Part shown: one piece after another, positions 1 to 13,510 of the stretch | Layout: each line of letters starts with the position of its first letter | Numbering within the stretch: position 1 is the stretch's first letter | NCBI GenBank assembly: GCA_023055355.1 | Contig: JALJCS010000001.1 | Location: 53,263,381 to 53,327,380, forward strand | DNA: 64,000 bases | Origin: Agelaius tricolor | Taxonomy: Eukaryota; Chordata; Aves; Passeriformes; Icteridae | Direction: 5' to 3' | Notes under the pieces: model-generated | What the model saw: only the letters and a program-made list of their open reading frames with translations | The model's database searches: none | What the model was told of the DNA's origin: nothing | Program-made: the position numbers and the translations under genes

Positions 1-3000
1 TTGTCAGCAATGAGGTATTGAGTTGCTGGAAATATATGAGTCAAATAGTGGACTTGAGTGAAGAATTGGGTCCCTCTTACCATTCAATTTTTAAAGAAAG
101 CAAAAGTCTAGGAGAAAATGAATTGGCCAGGGCCAAATATTTGCTTAATTTTCTCCGCAGCACTTTTCCTGTAATGTAACTACCAGAGATTGCTTATTTT
201 GCAACTTATTGTATGGGAAATTCCCTTTAAATGTACTTCTAAAAAGCAACAGAATATTTCATGATAAAGTCAACCGTATGTCTCTGTAGAGAGGCAGGCA
301 CAGTGGGAGACAATCCCAGAAACAATTTTTTCACCCATGGCTTGACCATTGCTAGAAGGCATGCACAATGTAGTTCCAACAGAAATATGACAGCAGCTGG
401 TATTTCCACAGGAGACAAAGTTGTGATCGATTCATCCTAGCTCCAGCTCCTGCTGACTCACAAATCCCTTCTGTCTTTCTCACTGGGACTTGGGTCAGTC
501 CAAAAAACAAGGGGTATTTCATTATGGAGGCTTGCCTGGTAACCATGTGGAGAGATGAACTGAAAATATGGCGATCTCAGGCATAAAATTTGTGCTGCTG
601 GGAGCTGTTTATTGACATTTAAATCATAGTTCAGCACGACTTTGTTATAGCCCTACTGTCAGGGAAAATGGTTTGTTGATGGAAGAAGCCTATGGAGTTC
701 ATGACTGTGATTTTATCACAAAAACAGGCTATATATTTTAGCTGCTTTTTTTGTAGCTGCAGTTGTTGTATGTCTCCTTTTTCTTCTCTTTTCTGTTTCT
801 GTTTTTATTGTTTAATATTATTAAAATAACTAACATGACACATTATTCTGGTTTAATTTCAAGTGAAATTTGTCAACTTCTACCGGTGAGATAAGATTTA
901 ATTGCTCTTGGCGTTTTAAAAAGAAATGCAAATGACAAAGATATTAAACTGACAAATTATGACAGCTCACATAACACTTTTTACAATGTTTTTTTTCCAT
1001 GCATTTTTAATACCCAGCATAGTCAGCCCTAATACCGCCATATTTACAATAAATCATTATTCTAATGGAGACATTTTGCTTTGTCAGGCAATACACAATC
1101 AGCAGTTTTCAATAAAGAATCTGAAAACTGTTCAACATTAATTCTGTGACACAAACTCATAAAAGCCAGACAATTTATAAATGGGGCCAATATGCTGCCC
1201 TTAAATTGGGATATTAAGGAATAATTAGAGCACAGTAAGGGCAGGTTGCCAAACGTAACTTTCAAATCCCCCAGTTTGTGTCACTTAGCACAGTGATTGT
1301 AATGTATTATGTGCCTTCTGTAAAGCACAAACATGCATTTCCTACAAAACCGCTTAAGGCGCCCACGAGAGGTTGAAGTAGCTGTTTACTTTGGCATGAG
1401 TGGCTTCAAGAGGCATAAAGCACCACAGAATTTAGGAACAACATGGCTTTGGGGTTAAAAGGGAAATGGGAAGCCATGGTAGAGTTTGCTTTTCTCAGTG
1501 TTTCTGCAAAACTCAGCAATGGGGTGTTTTGTTTGTTTGTTCTCTCCTTTGGTACCCTGCAAAGGCCATGTCTGCTCTGGGTGACAGGAAGTCCTTGAGG
1601 CAGCTCTGAGCACGTTGGTGTGGTGTGGTGCCAGCAGACGTTAAACTGAGCCCCTAAAGAGCACAGCCATATCAGAACTGGGGGCTGGACCCCAACTGGT
1701 GATCCAGCTGGGGTGAGGTGGGATGCAGGGTCTTATACCTGCACAGCAGCCCACTCAGGACTCAGCTGTTCTAGCTCTAGTTCTAGTGGAGGATCTTTCA
1801 CCACTGTGCTGTTAACTGATGCAGACAGGCCTCAGAACCTACCCCTGCCCATGGTTTTGGAGGTGCTATTCCCCCTGATGAATTACCTGTCTAATTTAGA
1901 TGCTGGGGAAGGTTACACAGTGACATGTGAGGGTATCTTGGCAGTTCTTGAGGTTAGATAGTCTAGATAGTGGGGAAAAAATACTTTTTTTTTAACCTAC
2001 ATGTGGGAGGTTCTAGGGCAAAAGTAAATGTGATAAAGTCTTGAGCAAGATTTTGAGGTCCCTGAAGATGAACGATTTACTTTGCAACATCTGAGAGTGA
2101 CGAGCAGTGCATTATATTATTATATTGTCCCCAAAATAATGTAATAACTATCAATTTTCCTTGTTTTAGCTGTGGGTGTTGTCACCCCAAGACAATTCTT
2201 TAACTCAAGCACTAGAGGAGATGCAGTAACTCTACACAAAGCTCTTCATTCTCACACAAGTTTCTGTCATGTTTGCAAACCCTCAAGTTCTCTAAGTATT
2301 GCATAGATTCTCTTATATTGTGTCTCAGGAAGCCTGAGTGCAAAGAAGAGCAGGAAGATACAAAACTGGCAAAGTAGAGGTACTGCTCAGCACAATTAGA
2401 GTCTTATTTTGAGCTGCTGGAGGAGAAAGAGTAGAGCCAGTGCTATTTCCCAGGATGTTATCTTCTGCCAGGGAGGAATAAGAAGGATGATTGTGGGGTC
2501 CCCTTCCTCTCTCAGATGGTGGCCTGCCTCCTGCTTTACTCTGCACTGCAGGTGAAGAAGCCAGTGATATGCCGCTTAAGCCAAGGGGGCAGTTTGTGCA
2601 GCTATGGTTTAAAAACACTTTTCTGAGGGTGGTGTTTCTCCACTGCACTAGTAATGCTGTGTGTGCATCAGTGGAGCCTTGAAGTCTGCTTCTCCCTAGA
2701 GTCCCATTGCCTGTTGTGACAGAAATGCTGTTAGCTGCTTTGTGGAATGGCTTGCAAATTTGGGGACAAGATCGCCCTAAGTTCCCTCATCACTGCTTGC
2801 AACCAAAGCTAGACTTCTTTGGGGTTTTTTTTAATCAAAATTTTAAATTCTGAAGGCAAATTCAGTTTTTTCCCCCTGGTAGAGCAGACGGCTCTAACAG
2901 TGTGTAGAGTTTGTGTACGTCTTTCAGGTGCAGATAGGGTTTGCATCCATTTCAAAGGAGCACTCTCAGGGTAAGCAAGGTGAAGGCAGGAGTCAAAATC

Positions 3001-3470
3001 CTTCCCAGATCAGCATTTAACTACACTTTAGTGTCATTATTGCCTCTTGCCATGATCTCCTTTTCCTCTGCTCTGCCTTTAAGCTTTTCCCCCAGGGCAA
3101 TAAGTGCAACCTCATGCATTTGATCAGACTGCTAATGGAGAAGGGGGTTGCCACCAGGACAGCTGATAAGTGCTTGCCTGAAAAAGCACCACAAATAAAC
3201 TTCTCAGCACAGGGTGGATGGAGTTGTGTAACCTCAGGCTTTCCTTTTCTCTGCTTCTGGCACACCACACCAGTCTTTTACACCTTTGCCTCTTACAGCT
3301 TCTCAGGAAAGCACCCAAGAGCCCACAGGATGCAAAAGTGGTGATCTCACAGCAAAGAACCTATTGCCTGCTACTGTGTTGGATTGGTCCCCATAGCTAC
3401 TGTGGTCCCCTTCACTTTCACATTCTCATGCTGGTCTGCATGCTCTGTGTGAATCTGTGAATGATTGAGG

Positions 3471-3526
3471 TTTTTATTTTATTATTTTCTTTTATTTTAT
3501 TTTAATTTTTAAAATCTTTTTTTCCT
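3471..3526. repeat. T/A-rich low-complexity tract
   Basis: Runs of T broken by single A bases (TTTTA and TTTAT units) extend over about 55 bases and merge into a pyrimidine-rich stretch. This is ordinary simple sequence, or a degraded poly(A) tail read on the opposite strand. No retroposon body could be recognised beside it. Confidence 0.7.
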
Positions 3527-6500
3527 TCTCCCCATTTTCACAGTCATAGTGTATTACAGGCAGAATAAAAAAGGAAAAAAAGTATTTTGAAGATATTAGT
3601 AGCTTGGCAACCATGAAGCTTTCCCGTGGCTTTGCAGAGGAATTTGGAGTGCTTATGTTCTGTACTTCCCTTTATCTTGCTCTGCACTGTGCACCAGAGC
3701 TCCAGTTCTGCAACTGATGCCATGAAAGTAGGTTGCTGTGCTCAAATCCAGGGTTTTTCTGAGTCTTCTGAGTCAGTTCAGTGTATGCATTGCTGATTTA
3801 GATTGCTGCCAACGGGGATCACCCACTGGCTGTCTCATAATATTTGGAGCGGGGAGTAGGGGAGATATTAGCTTGGTTTCTAGGAACAGAAACAAAATTG
3901 TAAGACAACACTTACCTGTATCAAACTTGGCTTCTTCTCAGCTAAGGGAAAAAGCAAAGAAAATTTTCACATGCCCCATGATTTGCCTGCTTGCCAACTC
4001 CCTGGTCACATTGTCTCGACCCAAATGTGAGAAACTGGAGATTCTTTACACAGGTATGAAAGGACTTCCCATAGCTGAGAAGCAGCCCCTAACCTATTTC
4101 AGCTTTTGCTCTGTCAAAGGTGACTAGTCCAAGACATTTACCATTCTTAAGCATATGAACATTTCCACTTTGCTCCCAATATTTTCCTCCTATTTCACGG
4201 TACTAAATCAAATTCCATTATGTGTTCATTTATAGAACAAGCTGTGTTCTCATGATATTTATGGATGGCTGCATCACGTGCTCTATGCAGGTCAAGAGAC
4301 ATTGCAAACACAAAGGAACAAAGATGATTCCCAAGCACACCAATGCACTCCTCAGCATGTGCAGGACTGACTTGCATGGGTGAAGCCCCTGCCTGGACCC
4401 TGTAGAGAGTTTGCAGTGCTTGGAGGCTCTCAGAGATGGAATGCTGGGCTGGGTGCCTCTTTCCTGTGTGTGTAGGAGGGGTGCAAGTATGGCAGGGAGG
4501 CAGGGAGCTCCCAGCCTGCTGCAATATGTGTCAGTCTGTAATAGTGGTGAGTAGGGAGAGTGATGCAAAAGAGCTGCCAACAGCTGGCTACACAAAGGCA
4601 CAGAGCTGACATTCACTTTGTAGCCCAGAGATGGAGCTGGCACAGCTTTCTGGCCTTCTGTTTGTGGTCTGGGAAGCCAACGAGTTGCCTGGGCTCAGGA
4701 ACATTCTAAAGTTAACCAGGTAAGGTTGACAATGTATTCCCTTGGTCTTCCTTGTGAGAGAACTGCATGCTCTTGAAGAAATTATTATAAATTTGCCTTG
4801 CAACAATTTTTAAGGAGAGTAAATGAGGTAGACTCATAAGCATTAGCTAGTGAGCTTGACATCAGTCCCAGGCAAAAATGTGAAACAGATGATACAGAGA
4901 CTGAGCCAGAAAGAATTAAGAGATTGAATACAAATAATTTCAATTAACATGGGTTGGAGGAAAAACAAGTTTGAGGGAAATATTTCATACATCTATCTTG
5001 CTGCATGAGAAGATGCTTGCCTTAGTTCTGATTTGTAGAACCTAAAATGATGCAAAACTTATACACTATGTATCAAAGGGGTTCTTCTGTACCCAAATGC
5101 CAGGTTTCAAAATACAAGTGCATTTTGGAAATTGTTTTCCCTCATCAGGTGTGATTCAGGAGGTATCCAGCAAGAGCTGGTCCTTTGCATCAGAGCTGTA
5201 TGGTGCTACTGGCACTGACTAGCAAGAAAATACAAAATTATGTTTAGGTAAGAAAAGAATGCATTCAGTATGGACAAAGGAAAGGCCATATAATCAGGGA
5301 CAAGACTAATTAGATCATAGTTACATATTGGGAGGCTCAATGTTGAGAGGCAGTGATTTGCAAAAATACTTGCATAATAACATTATGCTGGAGGCACATG
5401 TGCAGCTGATGAGCCCTGTCTCAGAGAGCTGAGACACTTCTCACATGTATTTGCAGCACTGAAAGGTGCTGTCTTGCTCTAGTTGGAGCACTGGAGTGAC
5501 TGCTTCTGGGATACTAAGTAATCTTTGGTGTCCCATGTCTTCCTTGAAACACAAAAATCTGAGGAGGGTCAGGAAGTCTTGCAACAATGCAATCTGAGCT
5601 ACTGTGAAAGAAATTTTTTAAATTCTGAATCTCCTTTGCACCTAGCCCTAAAATCCCTTTGCAGCTTTCTAACTGTAATAATCCTACACATTGTTCCATG
5701 ACTTCTTACTGGACAATACTAATTCGGATCTCTTAGTTCCCATTTATGAACAAATATCACAAAGATCTCTCTGTAGAGGTATATTGTTGGCAACAACAAT
5801 AAATGTCTACTTTAACATGTCTGTGTGTATCTATATAAGATTAAAATAGTGGTCATTGCTGATGCTGATTCTATTTCAAATTAGAAAAAGGAAGGTGACT
5901 AGTAAGTAGCACAAGTAAAAAACAATACTGCACAACTTACATCAGATAGACTGCTAAGAAGGCTGGAAATGAGGGGTCCCAGGTGTTAGAAAGCCTCCAG
6001 CAGGGTGCTTCCTAATCAACACTCAGAATTTCTCCTTCCAGTTTTAATAAAGTTGTTTCCCCTGGATCTTGCTGCTTCTGCCTTAATTGCCACCTGTCGG
6101 ACACAACAGAACGGCATCGCTGGCACACACGAGCCTGGGCTGTCCTGCCTTCCCAGCACCAGAAAAGCTTGCTGAAATGATGCCCATTGTACTGCTTTTC
6201 AGTGCACAGGTAGCTAAATGCAAGAAGTTTAATTCTTTCTCATCACCCCAGAGCCAGCCTGAGCCAGAGATCCTGTACAAAGCATTCACTCATGTTCATT
6301 TCAAGGGGTAACTGCTCACAAGAGGGGCAGGTGGGGGTGAGGCAGAACCAATTCAGTCCTTTATATCCACTCACACCAATGGAGGGGCAGATTCTGGCAT
6401 TATCTCAGCAGCTCTGAAATCATGCATCCTCCCTGCTTCTCAGTGTTGCTGTCAGCCTGGCAATGTAGCTGGAACTCTCACACAGCTGCATAGAAACCAT

Positions 6501-6979
6501 GGTTAAACACTGCCTGGGTGTTACAATTTGCAGGAAGGTTTCACTGGCTAAACCTGACTTCTAGGTCACTGGTGCTGCTCTTCAAACTGCAAGACAACAC
6601 TTTCCAGTCAATTTCATTGCTTTGTGCAGGGGCTGTGGCTTTCTCCTGAGTACTCCAGAGAGAGGTTGTTTTCTTAAATATTTTTTTAATCAAATCATTT
6701 AAATCCTGAGTTTTTGATGTCATTCTTTGTGTGGCAACTAAGAATCCTACACCACAGGGAGAAGAGGCCTTCAGAGACAAAAGAGCTGGAAGCAGCAGGG
6801 TGGATTGTGGTGAGGGTGAACGCTGTTGTTGGAGCACACAGGCAGTGTCTGCAAACTGCACAGTGCCTAAAATAACAAGCAGCTCATTTTGCCTTAAATA
6901 GACTATGTATATGATAATAGAGCCTGCTGATCAGGGCCTTCATCTGCCCTTCTCTGCACCTACTTAAAATGCAGAAGTT

Positions 6980-7083
6980 TTGTTGTCGTTGTTGTTTTGT
7001 TGGGTTTCTTTTTGTTTTGGTTTGTTTGGTTTGGGTTTTTTGTTTGCTGTTTTGTTGGTTTTTTTGAGGTTTTGTTTTGGAAG
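6980..7083. repeat. (TTTTG/TTTGG)-type low-complexity tract
   Basis: About 100 bases consist almost only of T and G in short irregular units such as GTTTT, GGTTT and GTTTG. This G/T simple sequence is common in bird genomes. It creates an artefactual hydrophobic open frame rich in Phe, Leu and Gly, which is not a gene. Confidence 0.8.
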
Positions 7084-10000
7084 GAGAACTAGAAACAAGA
7101 GCCTAGCCCTATGCCACTATGCTAACAGTACTTTATTCTCCATGCAGAAACATGACCAGTATTTCCCCCTAATCCCAGCTGGTAGGATAAAAGTCCTGAA
7201 ATACTGGTACCATACCAGCAAAAAGATCAGGTTATTTCTGTCACTGGAAAGTCAGAGAAGCAGGAATTAATCCCTTCAAGCAGAAAACAATATTGAGTCA
7301 AGAACCACCCCCTAAACTGTCCTGTGTCCTGCCCAAGCTATTGCATGGGTGGACAGAAAGAGTCTTTCCATCTAAATGCTGGCATTGTGTGGGATTTAGG
7401 CTGGAAATAGAGTTCCTGTAACACAGATGACAGACAGCCTCACTACCCAGCACTGTGATATCTAAGCTCATCTCTTAGGAATGGAGATCCTAGAAGAGAG
7501 GAGAAGCTTTTTCCCCAAACATGCCTTCTTTGGACCACCCCAGGTCACTTGAAAAGGCTCCTCAACAAGCAGAGTCTTCAGGACTCTCTGGGGCTCTTCA
7601 AAAGGGACTGGGCACTATTTCTCCACCAGTGTGAGTGCTAGCAGGGCATTGCTGGGGTGGCACTCCCAGGGGGATGTTTAGCTGCCAGGGAGGAAAGCTC
7701 CAGTGTACAGTCATTCTGGTGCCTGTGTGGCTGGGCAGCAATGAAGGAGGGGGTTGAGGACTGTGGAGCTGAGAGATCAAAGCAAATTTCAGTTAAAGGA
7801 AATAATTTCTCACAAAGCTATGTCTATATTATGCCTGTTGCAGATCTGTTTGCTGGACACTGTGGGGTACTCAAATATTGCAGTGAGGAGGAGCCTGAGG
7901 TTTGCTTTATGCCATAGCTGGTCACCTCTCACTGAGCACTCTGGTCCAGCTACTCTGTGTTTTCAGGATAAATGTGCTCTTGCTGTACCTTCTACTTTCC
8001 TGGGAGGCAGAAGAGACTGACTGTGATGGAGACAGCCACCACACACAGCAGGTGCATTCTTTACAGCAAAGGGGATGGGAGTCAAGGAGTCAGCTCTGGG
8101 TGCAGCCTTTCCTTGTAACCTTTTGCTTACATTCACAAACAATGCCCTATTGTGGTGCTTCCTGCAGATTATTCTAATAACCGCTGAGCAGTGAAGCATG
8201 AGCATGTGTTCAGGTTTCTTACATTGGATTCTAATGTGGTAAAACATGCCAGCTTTCTAAGGGTCGATAAAAATGCACAAGAAAGAGAATTGGATAAAAT
8301 GGAGCACATGGAACTTTGCTGTAACTCTTGAAACTTGGAAGCTTCCTGGAAGAAATGGACTTTATATTTAAGGACACACAATGTTTGTTTCCTTTTCTGC
8401 TATTTTATCACTTGTCAGTTATATTGATACATCTCTTCTCTGAAAATGCATAGCCTGGTGTAGGTAGTAAAGCTTTCATAAAGGCTTGATTGCAATTATA
8501 ATGGGGGGAAAGGGTTTTCCTGTGTGTGTGAAAAATACACGGCCTGGGCCTTGCATGGTATTTGAGGCTACAAATGCTGATTGAGCGCCTTGCCAGGGAA
8601 ACACAAGGAGTCCCAGAGCTCCTATGTGGCTGCTGCATTGCACATGTGCTTGAGCATTAGAGGTCTTTACTGAACCAGCAAATTTGTAGCATATTAGGTA
8701 TAAAACTTATTGACAGTGAAATACGTCGTAGGGACCTGAGTGAAACAGCAGCAAAGAGGAGCAGAATGGTGACTGCGTTTGGCAGCTCAGCACCAGGCTG
8801 CTGGCAGCAGGGTCCTGATGTGTGCACGGAAATGTTCTGCCCATGGAGAAGGTCACCCTCCCCCATATTCTGGGTTGTCTTTTGTCCTTTAAACTGAGTC
8901 AGCTTCTAGCAAGCAATAACCTGAGAGCAACGTAATGTTTTGTTGTTTGGAACAATTTGCAGTCAGACAAATTATGTTCAGTGTAAAAATTAACACACAA
9001 GCCTAAAAAAACTTCAGAAAATGTATGGATTTTTCTTACTAAGATGTTATGGTCCATCAGTTAACCAATGTTGCTAGACAAGTTATACAAACAAAAAATG
9101 CCTTGCATGAATTGTGGATCTAGTTGTCTCATATTAGTTGATTTGATGGGCCAAATTATTTCTAAAACACCTAATATTTATCATATCATAAGGAAATGCC
9201 AGATTTGAATAGGTTACTAGCACCATACTAGTTTAATAACACTACTAGTTTTATTAAAGTGTTTAATTTACTAGTTTAATAATGAAATACCTTAAAATGC
9301 AGATTTCTTTTTTTTTTCTATTAGAATGGTAAATAGACGTCTTTAATATGTCTTCCTTTCTATACTTACAGTTCATAAATTTGAACTGCAGGGAGTCTTG
9401 CTGCTGGAACTCCTATTCAGACTTCTAAAAATTTTGTAGGATTAATGGGATAGTTTAACACAAATGTCTAGGCACTGAGAAGGTTTTCAGTGATGCTGGC
9501 CACACAGGAAAATTTGCAGTTTTTTACCTGTGAGCACATGCAACTGACTTGCATTCATTTCACATATCTATACATGGATATATGCATAATTGTAAATACA
9601 TTCACGTAATGAAATATTTTACTTAAACACAACCTGCCTTGTGAGGCCAGGAGTTTGTACTGAGTGCTGAACAAGGGTTAAGTCTCTGTACCTTTAAAAA
9701 AATTCACTTTTATTAGCTTGAGCTGCAAGGATCTGACCCCTGACAATGTAATGTTATTTTAACCACACTTTGTCTTGAATTGAATGGACGTCTGCCTGGA
9801 TCCCCAGACTGGGACATTGAGCTTTTGTGAAATTCAATTGCACAAAATGAAGGTGGCCCTATTTTGTCCCTTAACCAAAAGGTGATCTCTCTTAAGGGCT
9901 ACTCTAGAAAGGAAGAAGTTTTTACTCTGTATACATTATTTAAAAACCTAAAAGCTGCTCTTTGCTTTCCTCAAATGTTAATCTGCATACTGCACTCTGA

Positions 10001-10381
10001 TTTACGTTCAACATGTCAGGATAATGGGGATGGAAAGCACAGGGCACCCTTCTTGGTCGCATAAAAACATTGTAAAACATTCTGAAAGTTCTTAGTCTGT
10101 CTCCAGCAATGGACCATTAAGTAAGAGGAATAAACACAGAAGGGACCATTGACCTAAGCTCTGCATAATTTACTTTATGACTGCCAGCTACATTCACAGA
10201 TTTACAGGCACTGGGTTTTATCACCATGTGTGAGTCAAGGTTGTGGTTCATAATTACTGTGCAGTTCATGGGAAAACCCTAAAGACATCTTGTGTTGTAT
10301 TTTAGTAATTTGAGTGAGATCTGTGCTTGAGAATGCTTTGGAGTGCCTCTTGTCCTGCTCCATCACCTATGTAGGTGAGAC

Positions 10382-10988
10382 CATTGGAATTAGATCCCAA
10401 TATTACCGGGTGGGACATGCCTGGGCTCGTCTGGCCCTTGCTGCTTGACCAGAGGCGGCAGCTGTGGTGTTTCACCTCAGAGACACCTTTGGCTGGCTGG
10501 ATGCTGCAGCTGGGCACTTGGGACAAGTCCAGGCAAGCAGGAACTCAGGTTTACCTCTGGTGGAAAGGCTTTAGGCGATGGTGAAGGGAAAAGGAGATGG
10601 ATTCTGCCAGAGGGTTTCAATCCAGAGCTTTATTCCTGGCACACAGGCCTCTGAATGCAGCAACAGCTCCAACAGAACGAAGAACCAGAACCGCGTGGTT
10701 GCTGGGTCTTTTAAGCCCGGGGAGAAGGGGGAGGGAAGGGGTAGGGATCCCATCAACCAGGTAAGGGGGGGGAAGTCTCAGGGGCCAAATGACACCTGGA
10801 TGCCCAATGTCCCCAGGGCTGAGAGGCATCTTTAGAACTTTGCCAATCACACGGTGCCCTTGCTGGAATGCCAAGATTGATGGACAGCTCTCAGCAGGAG
10901 GCAAGGGGAGGGGAAGGGAGAGGGTATTGGCACACCTGGGGGAGGAACTGGGATAGCTGAAACAGGCTATTACATCACACTGCAACAC
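10382..10988 (-). mobile_element. Solo LTR of an endogenous retrovirus (approximate ends)
   Basis: Read on the minus strand, this 0.6-kb block has the order of a retroviral LTR. A GC-rich U3 ends in a TTAAAA box (plus strand 10709-10714). About 80 bases later comes an AATAAA polyadenylation signal (plus strand TTTATT, 10629-10634), followed by a GC-rich U5-like tail. The pentamer GAGAC occurs just outside both proposed ends (10377-10381 and 10989-10993) and could be a target-site duplication. The implied termini are not canonical TG...CA, so the ends are approximate. No internal gag, pol or env sequence and no second LTR is visible, so it is probably solo. The family is not certain; an old passerine ERV is the best reading. 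Confidence 0.65.
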
Positions 10989-13024
10989 GAGACTATACAG
11001 AATCTTGCTTACTGATTTTGGGGGGAACAACTATTTACTGTGCCACACAGCTAACATACAATTAAATGTCTCAGGTATTCTGGAAAGGGTAACTGTTTAA
11101 AAAGAGAAATGGAGTGATTGTGGGTGTCTTATGTAGGATACCTTTTCTTTTATCACCAGCTAGCACAGTTCTCCAAGTGACTTTACAGAAAATAATGCCA
11201 AGCTGGATTTTGTGGGTCATACCCCACAACCAAAGGCATTTGTCTTCCATCCAGAGAGCCCAGTACAAGCTATCTGCAGTGCACATGAAGGCATTTCTGC
11301 ATGGCATGGGGCTGTGCCTTGCACCCACATGAGGTCTTAGATGGAGTTTGGCATTGCTGCCTGGTTCACAGTGCTACCAGGGACTGTGGAAGAGGCCACA
11401 AGAGCTCCCCAAGTAGGTCCTGTTTTCAGAAATGTGCATTTTCTTCCTTTCACAAGGGGTCTTCTTGGGTTAATGTTTTCTACACCTAAATACTTGCAAA
11501 AACTGAAATTAAGTCCTTTTTCTCCCAGTAGGTGACATACCAGTAAAGGTCTTATTTCTGGCTCTCCCACATCAGCTTTGCTGTGTCTATACTGGAATGT
11601 AATTCAGTGAGCCACAGCACCATGAAAACATCTGATGTACTATTTTTTAAATAGATTTTCCTCACAGAGAAGCTATCTTCCTGAGCATTTCTTCTGTCAG
11701 CCCAATTTAATTGGATTGTAGCTGAAAACAATAATAGTAAATTTACATTAGCTTTAAAAAGTCTCTGCATTTTTTGCCCCTGCAGCCCATCTGGCTCTAA
11801 TGTTTCTGAATTTAAATTTAATGAAATTTTTTCATTTGAACTGACTAAAAGTGCTGCATTAATAATCTGCTGTATTAAAAAGTAGTGAGAAAAAATGTGT
11901 AATATTGATGTTTAGTCTTGGTAAAAGCACTTTTCCCAAGAACCACTCCTGGCTTATTTGATACAATTGTTTTAGTTTCCTTATGTGTGGATTTGCAACT
12001 GAATGAACCCAAAGTAAATCAGATCAAAAAAGACCCCCAGGAGCAGCGTGGTTAAAGCATGCTGTTTCCTCTGGCCACAAGCAAGTCAATGAATGACACA
12101 CAAGGATTTAAATATCAAAATGAGAGTCACAGATTGATACTTGATTTATACAATCACCATAAAAAGACCAAATGCCACGCATACAGGAGGAGCTGGAGGC
12201 AAAGCTCACCAGGCTTTCTGCCCTGTTGAAAGCAGCCCTCAGCAGGGAGATGCTAGCAGGTTACCAGATCAGAATTCTGCTACAGCACACTGGCAAGGGT
12301 GCAAAACCCAACCCTTTTTAGCCCTCCCTATGCACAGCCATGCACACTTGCTCATACAGAAGTTAAAAAGGGATGAAATGTTCCCCACCATCAAGGATGG
12401 CTTTAGAAACAAGTGGTGTGTAAAACCTACTACAAAGACAGCTACCTCCAGTTAGGAGAATGAAAGTGGCTGATTCTGAAGGTTCAAAACAAAACCCCAA
12501 ACAAGTGCTTGGGAGGGAAGAGAGGTGCATAGTGTGCATGTTAGCATGAAATTGGATCTGATGGTATCCTTGAACCAGTCACACCTTTCTGACATTGCTG
12601 CTCAAAGTACAGGGCCAGGCCACTAAGGCCAACGCCCACAGAACACATTCCCATTCCAGAGGTGCCATGAATCCCTGGCAGAGCAGCCTGGGAGCTTTGC
12701 CAGCCCCACCTGCTTGCCTCTGGCTGCTCTTTGTGAACCCTGTGGATCCTGTCTATGAAGAGCCCTGTGGAGAGCTGGGGCCAGACAGGCAGAGAAGAAG
12801 CAGCCCCAGTCTGTGCTCTGCTAGTGCTGGTGTGCCTCTGCAGCCATCCAGACCATGACAGAGCCAGCAGGGAGGGGACATCACTTCCCTGTTAAACCTC
12901 TGGGGAATACAAGTGGAAAAGGGGGATGCTCCACCAGCCCTACTCCTGGGAAAAAATATCAATTAGTGTTTGCATTTCATTGAGAGGCAAGAACTGAGAG
13001 CAAAAGACTCAAATCTGCAGGAAA
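10989..13024. other. Intergenic spacer, nothing recognised
   Basis: This sequence lies between two LTR insertions. No exon, RNA gene or further repeat family could be recognised. Parts of 12580-12960 are somewhat GC-richer, but they show no CpG island and no protein signature. Confidence 0.5.
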
Positions 13025-13030
13025 GACAGT

Positions 13031-13510
13031 TATCAGTACAATTTTGTCCAACAAGTGGGAAGAATAATGAGCAGGACTCCATGATATGAAGAAGAAGTAT
13101 ATAATATAGTATAATATATAATATAATATAGTATAATAAAGTAATTAATTAGAAGGCTAATTAATTACTTTATTATACTATATTATTCTATACTATATTG
13201 CACTTTATTACACTACATCTAAACTGAAACTGAACAAGAACTCAACTGAACCAAATCTCGTGACTGTCTCCTGACCAACCATCAGGACACACCTTGCAGC
13301 GCTTGGTCAAGAAAACAAAACACTCACACCAGAATCCAATTACCAAATCCCTTCAGGTAAACAGTCTTCCATAATGCATTCCACTTGTGCATAAACACAG
13401 GAGCAGCAAATGAGATAAGAATTGTTCTGATCATTCTTTTCTCTGCTTCTCCAGAAAAAAACCTGAGAGAGAGAATTGTTTCTCTCTGTTCAGAGAATGT
13501 GAATCTGACA
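13031..13510 (-). mobile_element. ERVK-type solo LTR with 6-bp target-site duplication
   Basis: A 480-bp element is bounded by perfect copies of GACAGT at 13025-13030 and 13511-13516. A six-base target duplication is what ERVK (beta-retrovirus-like) integrases produce. On the minus strand the element starts TGTCAG and ends CTGATA, so it keeps the terminal TG, while the usual final CA has become TA. The minus strand carries AATAAA (plus strand TTTATT at 13204-13209) followed by an AT-rich stretch resembling the polyadenylation region of AT-rich ERVK LTRs I associate with finches. No internal viral region or second LTR is present, so this is a solo LTR left by recombination between two LTRs. 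The central part contains a large palindrome, described separately. Confidence 0.85.
13123..13186. repeat. 29-bp-arm perfect palindrome inside the ERVK LTR
   Basis: The arms at 13123-13151 and 13158-13186 are perfect reverse complements, separated by the six-base loop GAAGGC. The arms consist of ATA-type repeat plus TAATTAATTA. Degenerate complementarity continues a few bases further outward. Because the block lies in the AT-rich polyadenylation region of the LTR, it probably arose by local inverted duplication (hairpin or template switching) and not as an independent transposon. Both arms carry an AATAAA or its complement, so a poly(A) signal is presented in both orientations. Confidence 0.9.

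Larger units (their letters stand above)
1..10381. other. Upstream intergenic DNA, no gene recognised
   Basis: I see no exon, RNA gene or recognisable protein family on either strand in this stretch. Open frames are at most about 140 codons, have no family signature, no paired splice sites and no codon bias, so they fit chance in moderately AT-rich vertebrate DNA. Local low-complexity tracts are listed separately. Distal regulatory elements of the downstream gene could lie here, but sequence from one species cannot show that. An unrecognised alternative first exon of PHACTR2 cannot be excluded. Confidence 0.6.

Noticed and set aside
6980..7270. 96-codon frame that looks like a membrane protein
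   Set aside because: The hydrophobic stretch is the translation of the T/G low-complexity tract.
10617..11030. 137-codon minus-strand open frame
   Set aside because: It lies within the LTR and does not resemble gag, pol or env.
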